A stretch of 64,000 bases of DNA from Tyto alba (GCF_018691265.1 NW_024881330.1:14507386-14571385), one strand, 5' to 3'. Counted from the first letter of the stretch, positions 1 through 14,217 are shown. The notes: a model not told the origin generated them from the sequence alone. Translations and numbers: made by a program.

Positions 1-3000
1 TACAGCGTTGTAATTTTTTGTTCAATAATTAATTAAAATCTTCTGAAGACTGGCGAAATGAGTCCATGATAAGGAAGGTAAATGTAAATTCTTTGGATTC
101 ATTTATCATTACTTTTGTAAAAAACTGAGCATCTTACTACCAGAGAAGATATTTTCAAAGAAGTATGCATGAAAGATGAAGAAGGCAGAAATTGGTAGGA
201 GGCAAAGTTTTTCTTTGGGTAATTTGCTGGGTGACCACAGAATATTATTGCAAATAGTGCAAGGCCAGGGAGAAAAGACTAATTATCTTCCTAGAGGAAC
301 TTGTATCTGCTGGTTTTATTCAATCTTTTCTTGGGATTGGAAGCGTTTCTGTAATTAGATTCTGTATATCCAGACCATTCTTTATGTCTCTGATTTTGGT
401 AGGCAAACCCATGCCTGGCAGCAGCCTGCCCATTGTACGTGTTAGCAAAGCCTGTGTCAAGAAGATATTCAAAGTCTTTAATCTTGTAAAGAAGTAGCTT
501 ACAAATGCATGCCCAAGAATTCCTGCATGAAACGGCAGCATTTCCCTGCAGGCTTGTTTGTTCGTAGCAGCTCAGCTGAGGTCTCCTTTCAGCTCTGGCT
601 ATGACAAGGTTCTTCGTATTAGAAACATACAGGGCTATTTTTTGACTTTCTCTGGGATTAGTGGATTTTTTATCTCTGTGTACACCAGTTTCGTGTTACT
701 GCCTTTGTATAGATTCAGGGTGACCTTCTTAATCTGAAATGTTTAAAGAAGGAGTAAAAAGCAGACCATATCGAAATTACAGTGACCTGTACTGTTTTAT
801 AGTACCTTCTTTTGTCCATTAATGTTGGGACTGCATTTGGCCTTTCCTTCTCTCTTAAATCCCTTAAACTGAGGAGTGAGCAAAATTCAGTTATCTGCTG
901 ACTGATCAGTCATCAAATGACAAATCTATAATCAATGACAGCTCAAATGACTATGCTAATTAGTTGAGCAGCTCTGGGTGGCTGTAGGAGTTGGAACAAG
1001 GTGGAAGGGAACCCAGGAACAGAGCCCAGGCTGTCCAGAACCAACTCCTAACAGCTGCAAAAATAAACGTGCCCCTATAAAATGACACTCCATTTGTGAG
1101 CAAAAAGGCTAACCAAAATGGAGAGGATAAATTAATTTTGGTTCAACTTCAGCGGCCCTGATGCATCCTCATAACTAACGTTTGGTCAGCTCTGCTGTTG
1201 TCAGCAGGGCTTTTGGAGAGAGCAGCAGGAAGGGGTATACGTTTTGATTTAGCCAAGGCATGTAGCTCTCTGTTGGAGATTAACTGTGATCTTGTTTCTA
1301 TTGTAACCAAGAGACCGTCTCAATAGAGGGGCTGTCTGGGCGCAAAGCGGATTTGCTTCATTGTTGGAACAGCTTTTGGCCCCTGAGTCTCTCCCCTGCA
1401 GTTACTAAATAAATTCCTTGGAGCTCTATGTCTCTGACCATTATTTTTACCACCCATCCTTGACTGAGATTATGTCAGAGAGGTCAATGCCCTGTTTTTA
1501 TTGCCAGGAAATAAAAAAGGTTTTCTATGCAAACTAAAATATGTTTCTTCATGCCCTGTTCAGCTTAGACCTCTACATGTTTTTGTGTATAGAGTTGGAA
1601 AATTCTGGATTTTCTTTTGGTTTTGTTTATGCCTTGCCTGCTTTAAGGTAAATTTTCTGTGTATTTTTCCTGTAACTTTGGATTTTTTACTTGTTAAACA
1701 CCCATGTAACTGATGTTTGAAAAGTCAAATTCTGTGCTCTCCCCTTCTACGTACACTTTTTAGCATTTGGAAATGAAGATCCCCAGAAGAACTGTTGGTT
1801 GACAATCCACATAAATGTGCCTTGCCTACAGAAAACAAGTCCTGAAAGACCTCAACACAGTGATTTAACATGTATCTTGAAATTTTACGTATTAGACTGG
1901 AAAACATGCAGCAGTGCGAGCCTGGGGAATTAATGTGATGAAGACTTTGGGCATAGATGCCAGTTGTCTAATGTAGCTGTTCAGAGCAGGGTTCCCATAC
2001 GGACACTTGAGTTTCTCAAAGGGTGAGTTGCCTCTACTTTGAGGGTACAAACTGTTACACTTGAATACCAATTCAGCCTAAATTCTAAAATAAATGTGTG
2101 CCAGAATAGTGCTTGCACTAGAGACAGTTAATTTATAATAGCTGAAATTTTTTTGAATAGGGAATAAGGCAGTTCACTTTTTCCTGTGCAGTTAAGACTA
2201 ATTATTTTCATTTTACCATAAAAAGTGGAACAAGGTGATAGCTGATTCAGTGATGGAGGAGGGATTGGAATACAGTTTAGGTTTTAGTTTGTGCTTAGTT
2301 GCCAGCTGGGTTTAAACCACGACATAGTTGTAGAAGTAAAAACTTTTTATTCTTTTAAACAGAAGAAACTGTCATTAAAACACAGACAACACATTATCTA
2401 ATTTCTGTAAACTTTTTTTTTTAATTTTTTGGTAGTATTAGATTCTGAATTTAATTCTTCCCTGGAGAGAATCCTCACTGTTCAGTGGAAATTTCAACAG
2501 TAAAGCTCTTTGCAGTAAATACTGGTGACAGTAATAAGAAAAGTTAACTTAGTTAAATTTGCAGAACTGTGTTTGACTACCCTGTGTTTTGACAGCTCGG
2601 CCTACAGTTTTAATTCTTGGTAATTTCATTAGAAAGTGTCATTGAGCAGAGCAGTGGAGGGAAGGCAGTCAGAGGCTGAAAATGTGACATCCACCCACGG
2701 ACTGGTGAGACTGGCTAGTAGTTGTGTTTTGCCTGTTCAGGTCAGATAATCGGGTGTAAATAGTACATTGCAGGTGCCTCATTACAATCTTTGATTTGTG
2801 AAGACACAAAGCAGGACATTTGAAAGCCTTCATGCTTCCATGAGAGATTTCCAAGGAGAAGGCATCATTGCTGTAGGGGATGTATGAGACATGGTGGTTC
2901 CTGGAGCGTCTCAATGCCTGTTGGGTGGTATAGTATATTGCTTGGTGATAAGGATATAGTGTTGTGCAATTCTGTATGAAAAAGGAGAATACATAGTCTA

Positions 3001-3546
3001 TCTTTTGATGGTCATGATCTTTTAAATTTATATTTCTATTTAGTTTTGACTCAGATAGTTACTTTAAAAGATTATTCAATTTCACACCTGCTGAGAAAAG
3101 TAAGGTTTTTTTATCATCCATCCCTCATTGTCTGTGCAAGATGCCATCAAAATAAACCTGCCCAGAAAAATTCCTGAATGTCTCTGTCCTATCTCTGCCT
3201 ATCCAAGCTCCATGTTGGAAACAGGGTAATCTGTACCTTTGATTTGGAATAGCTTTGGGGCGCGGTGGGAAAAGGAGGGATGGATGGGTTCAAGCTACCT
3301 CTTTTTAAGATCCATTAGTTGAGACTTGCAAAACATAATGAAGTGTCTTGCCACCTCTGATTGTAGTTTGCAGTTAAAAGAATAATGTATATGCATGTGA
3401 TTTGGGTATGGTAATGTAATCAAAAAAACCTTATGGAAACTCCAGAGCGTTTAATTTAGTCTTATTTTCCTGTCTCCCAAGTCTTTACCAGCACCACTTC
3501 AGCATTTAAAAATTATAATTGGATGATATGACCTTGAATTTAAAAT

Positions 3547-3575
3547 ACTGTATTTGATACAAAATCAAATACAGT
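3547..3575. repeat. Perfect 12-bp inverted repeat, 5-nt loop
   Basis: ACTGTATTTGAT at 3547-3558 and ATCAAATACAGT at 3564-3575, loop ACAAA. The stem is too short for a microRNA precursor. Confidence 0.92.
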
Positions 3576-6500
3576 TTGCTCAAGTGGACTCTTGGTCTTC
3601 TGGGTGCAGTTCATCCCTCTGAACTTTAGCTAAGTGCTTGACACAGCTAGCTGAGACAAGATACTGACTCTTCCCTGTTGTTAACAGAGAAAAAGAGAAA
3701 ACCTGGCAGCTCCAAAAGCTGATTTCTTCCCACTTTACAATAACTGCAGCATGAATTGCCCTCTTGAGAGATCTATTTATCTCTGTGAACTATAAAGATT
3801 GCCGGTTTCTAAGGTAGTAATTTAAACTCAGTGGATGCCTCCCTTTATGCCATATTGTTGGCTGTTCTCTTCGTTTTAGATTTTAAGTTGTGTTATATCA
3901 CATTAAAGGCCTCCTTCTCCCCCCAGACTTCTCATTTTTAGTCATTTGATTTTGCCAAGTTGATCACCAAGGGAATAGCAGAAAGCATGTGTCTACCAAA
4001 AGCTAACAGTGCCAAAGCAGCAGAGACAATTAAATCATCTCCTGAAGTATTGGGAGCTCAGCCAGTGCTTGGTTTCTGATCTACAAGAAGACTTCCTTGT
4101 ATTTTTCATCTTAAAAGACCAATGTCACCATGCTTGGTTAAATGTGGGGATTGATGATGTTGGTGACTCAAATCCTGTGCATGTTAGGGCCAGTTGCTGC
4201 ACTGGGTGCTTGTGATGCCCAGCTATTGCCGTGCCACTGAACTGAAGGGCACTTCTATACAGAAGGGGTTTTATGGCTCTTCAGGTCTCAGTTAGCTACT
4301 CAGCTTCCATCAAGGGCTCCATCTGGCTCAGTCTGGAGCATTGCTAAGTGGGGATGATTCTTTGTTTATGGGTACTTCTGGTGAGGACTTGACACAGGCT
4401 GAAGGCAGCCACGTCTTACAGAAATCACGCTCTTTCCGTTGCAAGGGAACAGGTTCCTGCTCAGACAAACTGTTATTTGGGGCTTGGGCGTTCTCTGTTA
4501 ATTCTTTGAGGAATCCAATGTTCTGTTTTTTTGCTGTTCATGTAATTGGACTTCCTGGTTAATTGCAAAAACCCCAAAGTCTGACAGCCCCAGAATTAAT
4601 GGCGCCTGGTGTCCTGTGAATCCTGTTTCATGGTTGATTGATTTCTTAATCTAATTAATTAACCAGAAATATTATAAGGCTGTGGTGGGAACTCATGCCT
4701 TGTAAACATCAGAGTCCAGGGGCAAGACTGACATTTTCTAATGTCCTAACACAGGAAAAGCATTGCTGAGCTTTTATAACCCTTTACCAAAGAATCTGCA
4801 CAAGGGAGAAAATATTTCATACCATTTCCCTTCCGTAGATCTTCTGGTGTCTAAGGAGGATGTGCCTTCTTACTTCCTTTAGCAGGCCACTGATAAAGTC
4901 TCTCTACTCTGCTGTGCTTGAGAATATATCTGCCAGTCTCTGTCATCTTCAATCAAAATTGATCAGTGAATGCTGTTATTAGGAGGGGCTGATACAGTGT
5001 GACTGCACAAACCCTCCTTCCATGGGATACCATCTAAAATAAACACAGATTTCTTGCCATAGACATTCCTGGCCATGCAACAGCAGCTTTTGCTTGCCAC
5101 AGAGGCTGCAAAAGCTTTTGTGTTCTTCAGCAAGGAGGGGGGCACCCCATGGTGCCCCATTGCTGCTCTCTGCCACGGGAGCTGACCTGCTGGTTATGAA
5201 CAGTATGGCAACAGAAACGAAAGGGAAGAGGACCTTGGCAAGTTCAGCGTCACACAGTGTAGCCACATGCCTGGCTGCTCTGTGGCTGATGAGGCAACAG
5301 CCCACTGTGCTCTGCCAGGATGTGAAGGTTTCAAACTTCTCTGTTATCACTGCTCTAGCGTCTCACCTACTTTCTTCTTGTGAGACAAAACTCATGATTT
5401 CTTGCAAGAGCAGGTGGTTTTAGGGGTTTTATTCAATTTTCCCACTGGCAAGTGTTCTCCTAAGAGAGAGCTACTCCTCTCTGTTTTTCCCCAGGCTTGG
5501 AAACCCTTCACCAGCAGCACCTTGAATCTCTGTTGGACTTTTTAAAGTTTGGCTTTTACACTGATGCAGAGATGCAGTCTCTGGATTTTGGGTTGTAAAC
5601 CTAAGACTTCTCAGTGTCCTGAGTACCCAAGGTAGGACTTGATTTCAGGGTCAATTTTAGAGTAAGGTCTGTGTTGCCGCAGTGTTTCAGTAGCATCAGT
5701 GTTCGTAAGATTTGTCTTCAATATCCCTTTTGCTGTCACTGTCACAAATGACACATCACACTGTCTTATTTTTAACTCTTAAAATCAGATGGCAGCTATA
5801 TAACTGAGCAGAAGCTAGTGCTTGTTTGCACACAGTATGCAGGTTTGTTCTTACTAGCTGTCTGAAGTGGACAGGATTTGATTTCCATACAGTGATTCCC
5901 ACCATCCTACAGGATTTATGCTGATGTAATCAGTGAAATAGGAGCTCTGTCTGAGAGGGCAAGGGTTGAAAGACGTTGAAGCTGAGTTTAAAACAGGCCT
6001 TTGTGTTATGCTCTGACTCAACTTTTCACTGTGTGCCATGACTTCTCCTTTACTGCAAATCATACTTTTGGTGACCATATAGGTTTGTGCATCTTTATTT
6101 TTAGTATACACAAATTACAAGACTTTTTTCTGTTTTAAACCTGGGGGGTTTATTATTTTTAAATGATTTTTAAATATTTAAAAATATATTTAAATTACGT
6201 AACAGTTTTGTTTAATCTGTTTGCATGGGGAATGCAAATGCAATTTAGGAACGAGTCCTAGACCACTCCTAAAAATGTACACCTATCTCTGCGTTGTAAG
6301 AAGAGAGCTGATATGGTTTTGAGTATCAGATTAAATTTCTGTGACAAAGTAGTTTCAATTATACATATATACTTCTTTTAGCTGTATGTAGTATTTTACA
6401 TACATGGAGAGTGAGAAGAATTATACTACCCGTAGCATGACGGCATTTTTCTGCTTCAGTTTGTGTAGATAACAGAGATGACTGATAGGTAGAGGGAGAA

Positions 6501-9074
6501 GACCATGTAGCATGGGGAATTGGGTGGCAAAGGAAGGTCTCCAGGAATTTTCTAAGCCTGGAATTTCCTAACTTTCCACAGCACAAAAATGTTGCATATA
6601 TCAGTATTCCCTCAATTGAACATGCTTCATTTCTAACCTCCTAAATGGACAGTAGCTTTTGCAGATGGAGATAAAGGTCTTACCTTTCAAGATAGGAACT
6701 GAAGTCCTGGCTACACCCGTCTCATGGTGTGCCACAGTTCTGAAGCTTTCTTTATTTAATATTTGCCCTGCATCCATGTGTGTTGGAGGCACACACTGTA
6801 GTGTAGAGGTTGTGTTTCTGTACTTTCTCATTTTTAAGTAGAAGGTACAGTTTGAAATAGCTTATTCCTAAAATGGAGTGCATTTACAAGAATGTATTAT
6901 TTTGTATAGACTTTTCAATTTTTTGAACTGGTTATTCTCAGGGTAAAAGCTGAAGAACATGTTTTCTATGGCTGAGATTCCAGATTTATAAACTGTGTCT
7001 AAGGTATTTAAATATTATGGATATATTAATTTATTTATTTTGATGATGAGTAAAAATACACGTGAGAATATGCTGGCAGAATTTGGTAGTGTAATTTTTC
7101 TCTAGCACTGAGAAGAAATGATCTAAACTTTTTCTACTGCAAAATATTTGGAGCCTGTCTGTACTTAATGGGCTTTTCTAAGAAAACCAGGTTTTGTCGT
7201 TAATATCATAAAGAATTTGAATCCAGACATTTGTTTTTTCCTCATTGGGTCAAAACTAAGAACATAAAATCCTTACCAGAGTCTCCTCCTCCTGTCCATC
7301 ACCTCCCCTGTTCCTTCCTCCAAATTTACTTTCATTAAATTTAGGCTGGATTTTGTTCTGGTTTAGTGGAATACATTCACTGTGGTAGGAATTGGACCTC
7401 TTCACCAGGAGTAAACTCTATCCTCTGATATTTTTCACAGGAAGACCAGGTAGCCTAAAATTAATGGTCTGAATTTTGTGATGGACTATGTGGCAGTTGA
7501 CTTTATAATGCAGAAATGGAAATTTACTGTCATACTATTCAAGCTTCTGCTTGTTCTCATTTATTTTTATTTTAGTCAGCTATGTGGGATAAACACACTA
7601 TCCCATGCAAGTTTCCAAGGAAGATCATGAAGGTAACTGGCCAGGAATAACAGTGATGGTCTTGATATCACCTGAGTTAGAGGCCAGAGCATACCCTACT
7701 GGCATTGCGTGGCAGCAGGCTGACTGTACTCTACCTACACTGGAGGAAAATCAAGGTTTGAGCAGCATGTTTGGCGGCTGTGCTGTTTGCTCTGCTGTGC
7801 ATTGTGGTTAAATCAGGCCTCCTGATGGCTGTTTCCAAGGAGCTACGATATATTGTCTAAGGCTTAAGGTGTGTTTTCCTTCCTCCTGCCTCTCCAGCTT
7901 TCAGCAGGGTTGCTTGGAGGGTTGTTGTGCTTGCAACCCAAAAGCAAGACAGACTTTTTTTCATCCTGGCAAACATCAGGATCATAACCCAGCAATGCAG
8001 AAGGAAGCCAGAGGAGACAGTGCTTTGCTTGAAGAGATCAGCATTTAAAGATGAGGTGTGACAAGTGTGTATAACTGTTGATGGGAGTAACATAGGGATG
8101 AAAGGTGAGAATAATACTGGAAGACAATGAGCAAGCAATTACACAGACTTAGTTTTGTGGAATTATGCAGTTCTGATCTACCTAATTGGTTGATCATAGG
8201 AAATAAATCAGACAGTAAAATAGAGCTAATCCCTGTTCTTCCCCCCTCTTAGTGGTCACCAGCTGGGAAAACCCCGTAGGTTTTGTGGTAGAAACAGAGC
8301 AAAGGCACAAAAGGGTGTCTTTAAAAAGGAATGTAATCAGGGCATCACAAGCAGAGGACAGCAGGAAAAGAACATTTAAATCAAATGCTTGTTTGACACT
8401 GCGGAAGGGACTGTAGAGTATTAAATAGTGCATTATATAGGAGACTAAATAGGAAAAAAAAATCAATGTTTGTGTCTCTGTTTCTGATCTGATATTTCTG
8501 TATGTGACAGATGAATGAAGCATGCAGCGTTAATGAACTATTGTGTGAGCAGTTGGGGCTTTTCTCTGTGCATGCAGTGAGCAGGAAGCCCTGAGAGGAC
8601 CCAGGAGCAGGGAGTGTGTGAGCACAAACTCTGTTTCCTCCTGCTTAAGGAGCAACTCTTGAGTTTAAAGAAAAACAATGATGCTTCTAAATGTTATAGC
8701 CCATGCTGAAGGAGCCTGCTTTTCGTTGCGGTGTGTATTCAGGTGTGGATAAGGTGACTTCAGACAACTGTAATTACAGTACAGGGATGAGAGGCGATGG
8801 GGACAAAAGGCCTCTGTGCTTGGGCTTTCCTTCCTCATTTCTCCTCCAGGGAAGAAGAGGCCCTAGTGCTACAAGAACATTTTAGAAGATTTGGAAAATG
8901 GCTTTTAGTCAGAAGCTTAGGGCCGAGGCAGCAGTACAGCCCATTTTTTACCTCGGCCCTGCCATTTGGGAGAATCTCATCTACCAAGAAGACCCTGGTC
9001 ACAAATTTCGGGGTAAATATACCTGCTCATTCTTGAGCTTAACAGGCGGGTGTCAGTCACACACTCCTGATGTA

Positions 9075-9104
9075 TATTTTAAATACTGATATTTTAAATA
9101 CTGA
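9075..9104 (+). repeat. Two tandem 15-bp units
   Basis: TATTTTAAATACTGA occurs twice head to tail, followed by the partial unit TACTGAATACT. Confidence 0.9.
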
Positions 9105-9685
9105 TACTGAATACTATTTCTGATCATAAGAAGAAAATAGCAGGATCATTAGAGGTGCCATAGGAGTGGGGGGATGAATGGCTGGGAGAGGAGCTGTTGG
9201 TAGCCCATTGAGTTAGTCTCGTTGGAAGGTGAAATGAGACTTAATTGCATAAGGTTTTCTGTTGTTGTTTTTTTTGTTCTGCTGAAAAACCTCTCAAGCT
9301 TTCCATCTTCTGAGCACAGCAGGCGTCTGCGCAATTACTGCGGCGTGATATGCAAAGAGATGGGGGGAGAAAGCACTGACTGGGGGATCCTGGCAAACAT
9401 TATTTAAACCATTGGAGAAGTGCGGCAGATTGACTCCCGGACCATCACTGCCGATAATGCCACTCGTAGAGCTTGTCAGCATTTCAACTTCACATTTTTA
9501 TAACCATTTAATTACTGCCCGTATTGAATATAGCTGGAATTCAACATTGCAGCTAACTCTGGAATTGTACTGTAGACTACAAGAAAGTGAAGAATATGAA
9601 GCATGCAGCCAGGCTGTAATGAGTTTGCTCATCCTGTTAGGTAACGTCTCAGTAACAGCCCCAATAACCATTTTGTTCTGTGTTT

Positions 9686-9805
9686 GAGTTTTTTTGTTGT
9701 GGGTTTTGTTTGTTGCTTTTTTTTTTTTGTTTGTTTGTTTGTTTTGTTTTGTTTTTTGTTTTTTTTTTTTTGTTTTTTTTTTGTTTTTTGTTTTTTTTTT
9801 TTTTT
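9686..9805 (+). repeat. T-rich / (TTTG)n simple tract, about 120 bp
   Basis: Nearly pure T and G, with GTTTGTTTGTTTGTTTTG-type repeats in the middle and T-homopolymer blocks at both ends, followed by AGGATACTG. It generates a spurious Phe-rich open frame at 9684-9866. Confidence 0.93.
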
Positions 9806-11360
9806 AGGATACTGTGTCCTTCATTTAATAGTTTTCTTTTTCATTAAATCCACAATCCCTTTCTAAAAATTTAATTCTAATTACATACGTTTTGTCTTTT
9901 ACTTTCTTCTAGCTCCTTGTGCATGACAGAGGGGTGGTGGTGGGCCATGGGCATGGGCATCTCATTTTCATTTTATCAGAGGCTTCTCTTTGCACGGAGG
10001 GGTTGTGGAGCAGTGCAGACCTGCTGCCGCAACTTAATCTGAGTGTGGTGGGTGCTGAGCTGCTGTGAAGTGATCTGAAAATACTGATGCACAGTGAATG
10101 CTCTGAATGTTGTAAAGAGGTTTTGTCAGGGAGGCAGTATTTCTATGCAATGGTAGATAGATAGAATTTCTGGCATGAATCTGTTGGTATCATTCACCAT
10201 ATTTCAAAAAAGTGGATTTGAAATCTAAAAAACTAAAGATTCTTCATCTGGAAGAATCCCATGAGTCTCCTAGGCCTGCCTCTGAAGCAGACAATGATTT
10301 GACCCTTTGGTGGATTGAGACAAGGCAGTGACATATGAATGGTGTGAAAAACAGTTCTGAGGAAGGTGAAGTGACCTAGAATTACTCTATTTACTGGCAC
10401 ATACTTCTGAACTGGTCTACCCTCTTTGCAGTTAATAGACTTGTACACTCTCTAATCTATCACGCATTTAATAAAAGAGTTACAGAATAACCCTTGGTTA
10501 AACAACGAGTGTATACAGCACTTCCAAATTCTCAGCTCCTAACTTCTTGTAACTCCTGGGCTATTATTTACCCACTCAGAGAATAAGTTTCTGGCACTTC
10601 CTATGGTAGAAGAGGTGTAAATATCACAAGCACACATCTGCCATCAGCTAGCTTAAAGTCTTCTTCCAGCTCACCATCTTCTCTTCTTAAATGCAATACT
10701 CAACCAGGCAGATTGGTTTTAGGGTTCCTCAGGAGTTTGGCTTTAAGCTCTCAATCTGCCACCAACTTCAGCCTCTTATGGCCTCTGCAAGGGGCGCAAT
10801 GGCAGAAGTGGTCTTTAAAGGTTTGGAGATGAGCACGTTATAAATATTGAATTGTTTATAAGTTTCTGACATTTGCTAAAATCTAGAGTTTCAAAGTTGT
10901 CCTTTAAAAACTGGAGCACAAGCCTACTGTGGCAATAAGCCCAAAGGTCAGCTTACTTATGTGAGTGATCTCTTCAGAGATATGTCGATGATATTCTGAT
11001 GGCCTTTGGTGTGCAAGATGAGAGAAGAGTCACCTCTGCGGGGACAGACAGACAGATCAGTTTGTGATCTGTGCTGAGCCATGGTCCTGTACAGCTGAAA
11101 TCAAAACCTTTTTCCAGTGGTTCCATTTAGAATACCTCTTGGTGAACTGGAGTTCATGCACCTACCTGCTGGGGTCAATTTTTCCCCCACTTCCCATTCT
11201 TTCTCTCTTTATACACTATTCACATCTTCAGCTTTGACTGTTGGACTTGAGCTAATTCCCATTGAAGATGAACCCAGTGACTTTCACAGAAGTTTGTTTT
11301 GAGGCAGAAATTGTTCTTGATTTTTGTTTTCTTCCCTGCTGTGGCCATCAGTGCTGCTAC

Positions 11361-11362
<2 letters not shown>

Positions 11363-11392
<30 letters not shown>

Positions 11393-11405
11393 AAAGAAAA
11401 AAGAA
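11363..11405 (+). repeat. Poly-A tract (A27 followed by AAAAAG units)
   Basis: 27 uninterrupted A (11363-11389), then GAAAAAGAAAAAAG. No retrogene or SINE body is recognisable upstream. Confidence 0.92.
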
Positions 11406-12810
11406 GCAGCACTTATATCATCTGATTGTGCTCTCTGCAAGTAGCAAGAGAGACCTGCCCTTGAACTAAATAAAGCAAACAAGCCTCAAGCAGATAGTTA
11501 TCCCTGTTATGTATCCCCAAGCCTCTGTAAAAGCATAGATGATCTGGATGGGAAAGCTGTGCTTTCAGCTCCTCTTTTCAAAGGTACTCCCACACTGGAG
11601 CATAAAGAAAACCAGTTATGCTAATAGCAAGCATGCACATACACCATCCTTTGCTTTCAGTTTGCCTTCGCCTTGCAAACTTGTTTACTTTTGCAACAGA
11701 ATTATTCTCAGGATTTACAGGACAGACATAAAAGGAGGGGCTTTTTTCCCTTTTGTGGGAATTGGCCTGAACATGTGAGGCCAAGCCAGTGACTGTGAGG
11801 TTCATCAGAGCTGCAATTAATCTGCACACGTATTCTTTGCGTTGCATGTGCCTCAAGTGCAGTCCTGTCCATATAGGCTGTGGTGGGCATCCTCAGCTGG
11901 CAAGGTGCTCCCAGTTGCTTGAGCTGTCCTTAATTCAGAAAAATGCTTTTATATCTATATCTATCAGCGGAATTCAAGCAACAACTCCAGTGCATAAACC
12001 TTTTATGCCTGAGGTGGTGCTGAAAGTTTAAGTCTTGATGGAATCCCTGCGTAGGAAGCACCAGTGATAACACAGTGAAAATTCTTGCCACTATTAATTG
12101 CAAATGCGTCCTAGCAGCTGTATCACCCTACTTGTATTTTCTTTTCTTCCTCATGTTTTTCCAGTGTTTTTGCAAACAGCACCTGCTACAGCTGTCTCCA
12201 TTACAGGGGAATACAATACAACTGTAACAACACTGGGAGATACATGCATGATTTTTACTATAGGCTCTTCTGCCTGCTTATTTCCTTGTCATGTCCCTAT
12301 TGTCTCTGAACTTGTACTTGATTTCTAAACTCCTTGGGAGGGGACCAGCTTTTTGTTCTGTGTTTGCACAGCATCTGAGGCTGTCATGCCCCGGTTCTTC
12401 ACTAATCCTGGTAAGTGCTCCAGTAGTACAAATAGCAAATAAATTTGAGATACAAACAAATTAGCATTCTTCTCACCGATTAAACAAATGGTTGTCTCTG
12501 TGGTGATTTGAACTGGAGTTGCATTTCATTACAGCCCTTTGCAGCTCAGCTGGGAATTGCCAGTTTCTTTTCCAGCCTCTGTCATCAACCTCCTATACTA
12601 GTTGACCAGAAAGTACTTGGCAGGCTGTTTGCAGATTCTGAAAAACAATAGCTTGTACTATTTTAACCTGGTTTTGACCTAACCTGGAACAGTCAAAACC
12701 GGCATTTGGCATAGTGAGCAAACGTGTTTTGATGTGCCGAGTCATCTACTCTTGGTGTTCAGCAGCTGCTGAAAGCAACCTATGTCTGTCTCATCCTACA
12801 AAGAAGTGGG

Positions 12811-12844
12811 GGTACCACGCTGACCCCAGCATTGGCGTGGTACC
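12811..12844. repeat. Perfect 10-bp inverted repeat, 14-nt loop
   Basis: GGTACCACGC at 12811-12820 and GCGTGGTACC at 12835-12844. It is GC-rich compared with its surroundings and contains a KpnI-type palindrome in each arm. Confidence 0.9.
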
Positions 12845-14065
12845 AGGCAAGTCTCAGTAATTCTCTGTAATAGGGCTTGAATGAAGCAGGGAATTACTTT
12901 GCCCTTAAACTGAAGATTAATGTGATTTTTTCTGGGACAGAAAACATTGCTTGTTTTCTGGAAGGATAAAGTGTCCACTGAAACAGGATTATATTTACAT
13001 TATTATTGCAGGGCAATCTGTGAAATAGGCTTTCTGTACTACAGTAAAGAGCCATGACCCCTCACAGAGTTATCTTTTAAGCTGCATGCTAAACCCATGG
13101 GGGTTTATGGCTCAAAGCTAATGGGGATTTAACTTCTCACTGAAAGGAATTTGAAGCCTAACCCTATTTAGATGCTCTTTGCTCTCACTGATTAAATGCC
13201 CAATCCACTGCAAGAAACCTAATGGAATCATAACTATATGAATTTTCCATCTGACAAAATGGATGCTGGGGCACACTCCATGCAATATTTAGTAGAAAAG
13301 GAGTTTGATCTTAAGAAGATATTTTAAGTCAAAATGTCAATTCAAAGTACAATTTTGTTTGTAGAGAAAGAAATTAAATTGAATGAAAATGTGTTTTTCA
13401 GAGCACCCCACAAAACCATTTAATGAAAAAGAATTCAGTTTCTGAATTCAGGATTTTTATGAGGATTTTCACTGCTTCACTTGTTCCCTGTGTTCACTAA
13501 TTCAATTCTGAGATCCTGTCTGCATAATAGTTTTAAATTATGCTATTTAAAAATAATAAACCTGCCAAAAGAATAAATCTTTCTTTTCACTCCCAAATTG
13601 CATTATGCACTGGAATTCTGGGAGGACCATATTCCATCAAGGATCATGGTCATGTTTTAAGATACAGTAACTACAGCTCCTTGGGGATTAGAATAGAAGA
13701 GCTCTTATCTTGGTAAGAGATGACGAGCTGCAAAGAACAGCACATAATGCCATGGTTTTATGGCAGCACAGCTGGGTTTCAGTCGTGATCTGTTTGGGTG
13801 CTGCAATTCAGAGAATTTCCTGTGCTCCAAGTGCTGGTGCTTTCTGAATACCTTTTAGATGGTGCTAAGGACTAGTGTGCTTATTCTTTTGACTCTTGTA
13901 GTTAGGGTTTTGGTGTTTTGTTCCAAGAGAAAACCATAATCCCTGGGAGAAAAGGGCTCTGTTCAAATGGAAGCCCAAGCACTGAGGCACAAGGATGTGG
14001 CTTAATGTTTCATTGTCCTTCTCTTTTCATCACTCTTGCTGGACATACATACAGTCCTGCTTCCT

Positions 14066-14102
14066 CCACCCCTTGAAGTACAAGGGGTGGTACAAGGGGT
14101 GG
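14066..14102 (+). repeat. Hairpin with duplicated right arm
   Basis: CCACCCCTTG (14066-14075), loop AAGTA, then CAAGGGGTGG (14081-14090). The unit TACAAGGGGTGG is then repeated directly (14079-14090 and 14091-14102), so either copy can pair with the left arm. Confidence 0.88.
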
Positions 14103-14217
14103 TGTAATGTGAGGTCTCATCTCCCTTCCAGTGCCTCAGCGAGCAATCTGTCTGATTTGGGTATTTTTCTGCTAGCCTGTAGACCAGCAACAAGATAGGT
14201 GTCAAGACAAACCTCAT

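Noticed and set aside
5094..5423. Overlapping open frames of 109 (+) and 123 (-) codons at 4979-5423
   Set aside because: Frames on both strands at one spot reflect local lack of stop codons. Neither has a recognisable domain.
9684..9866. Phe/Cys-rich open frame
   Set aside because: It is simply the translation of the T/TTTG simple repeat.
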